Source: JAVBRA01 sp031548435 (GTDB lineage: Bacteria > Bacteroidota > Bacteroidia > Bacteroidales > Rikenellaceae). From it: DNA of 42,463 nt. Below the pieces are notes generated by a model. It was not told the origin of the DNA, made no database searches, and was given only the letters and a program-made list of their open reading frames with translations. Shown one piece after another: positions 42,415-42,463 of the stretch (position 1 is the first letter of the stretch; each line of letters opens with the position of its first letter). The position numbers and the translations under genes are program-made. The DNA lies in contig JAVBRA010000021.1 in NCBI GenBank assembly GCA_031548435.1, positions 1-42,463 of the forward strand, read 5' to 3'.

Positions 42415-42463
42415 TGCGGAATGAGCGTATTCGTTTGATTCGATTCATTTGATTCATTTACCG

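Overview
The window looks like chromosomal DNA from a GC-rich gut-type member of the Bacteroidota. Promoters carry the phylum's TAnnTTTG -7 element instead of a TATAAT box. The gene families are also typical: LipA/LipB, a six-S1-domain RpsA, ECF sigma/FecR pairs with DUF4974, and DUF5119 and Mfa-like fimbrillin lipoproteins. The GC content and pilus gene set suggest Alistipes or another member of the Rikenellaceae; that genus call is inference.

Region 1 (1-22.6 kb) is housekeeping DNA. On the minus strand are recJ, lipA-lipB and metK; on the plus strand an AraC regulator, a 6-bladed beta-propeller lipoprotein, rpsA, then a tight run rnz-mfd-coaX-OM barrel-TPR protein-lptC, followed by ppiD-like and fabG. 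Several clear intrinsic terminators and TAnnTTTG promoters separate these units.

Region 2 (22.6-29.4 kb) is accessory DNA built around a diversity-generating retroelement (DGR). A minus-strand pair of DNA-metabolism genes (DUF4130/TIGR03915-like and radical-SAM/TIGR03916-like) is pushed apart by a VR-like cassette. Facing away from it is an operon of a MutS-N-terminal-like accessory gene, avd, three tandem cassettes of about 200 bp, and a reverse transcriptase with the DGR-type GLPIGDLTSQ and YVDD motifs. All four non-coding cassettes (C1-C4) end in the same 17-base core (GGTGCGTTGTCTCCAAG), and each is preceded by a related leader repeat containing TAAATTCAGC.

Region 3 (29.5-42.4 kb) is a pilus locus of the Bacteroidota (type V) kind: ECF sigma factor, FecR anti-sigma factor, an STN/OmpA/DUF3575 outer-membrane protein, a DUF5119 anchor-type lipoprotein, five fimbrillin-like lipoproteins, and a 795-residue tip-like lipoprotein. 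The last 60 or so residues of the tip protein form a C-type-lectin/FISUMP-like module whose coding DNA ends in the same 17-base core as the cassettes beside the RT.

Over the last 84 bases, 13 of the 24 adenines in cassette C3 differ in the tip gene, against 3 of the 60 other bases (hand count). That directional adenine signature is the hallmark of DGR mutagenesis. The best reading is that the RT/Avd/MutS-like operon diversifies the tip adhesin about 13 kb away, using one or more templates from an unusual multi-cassette array. The 5' part of the tip VR does not match C3 or C4 in the same way, so the exact template is uncertain: it may be a mosaic or lie outside the window.
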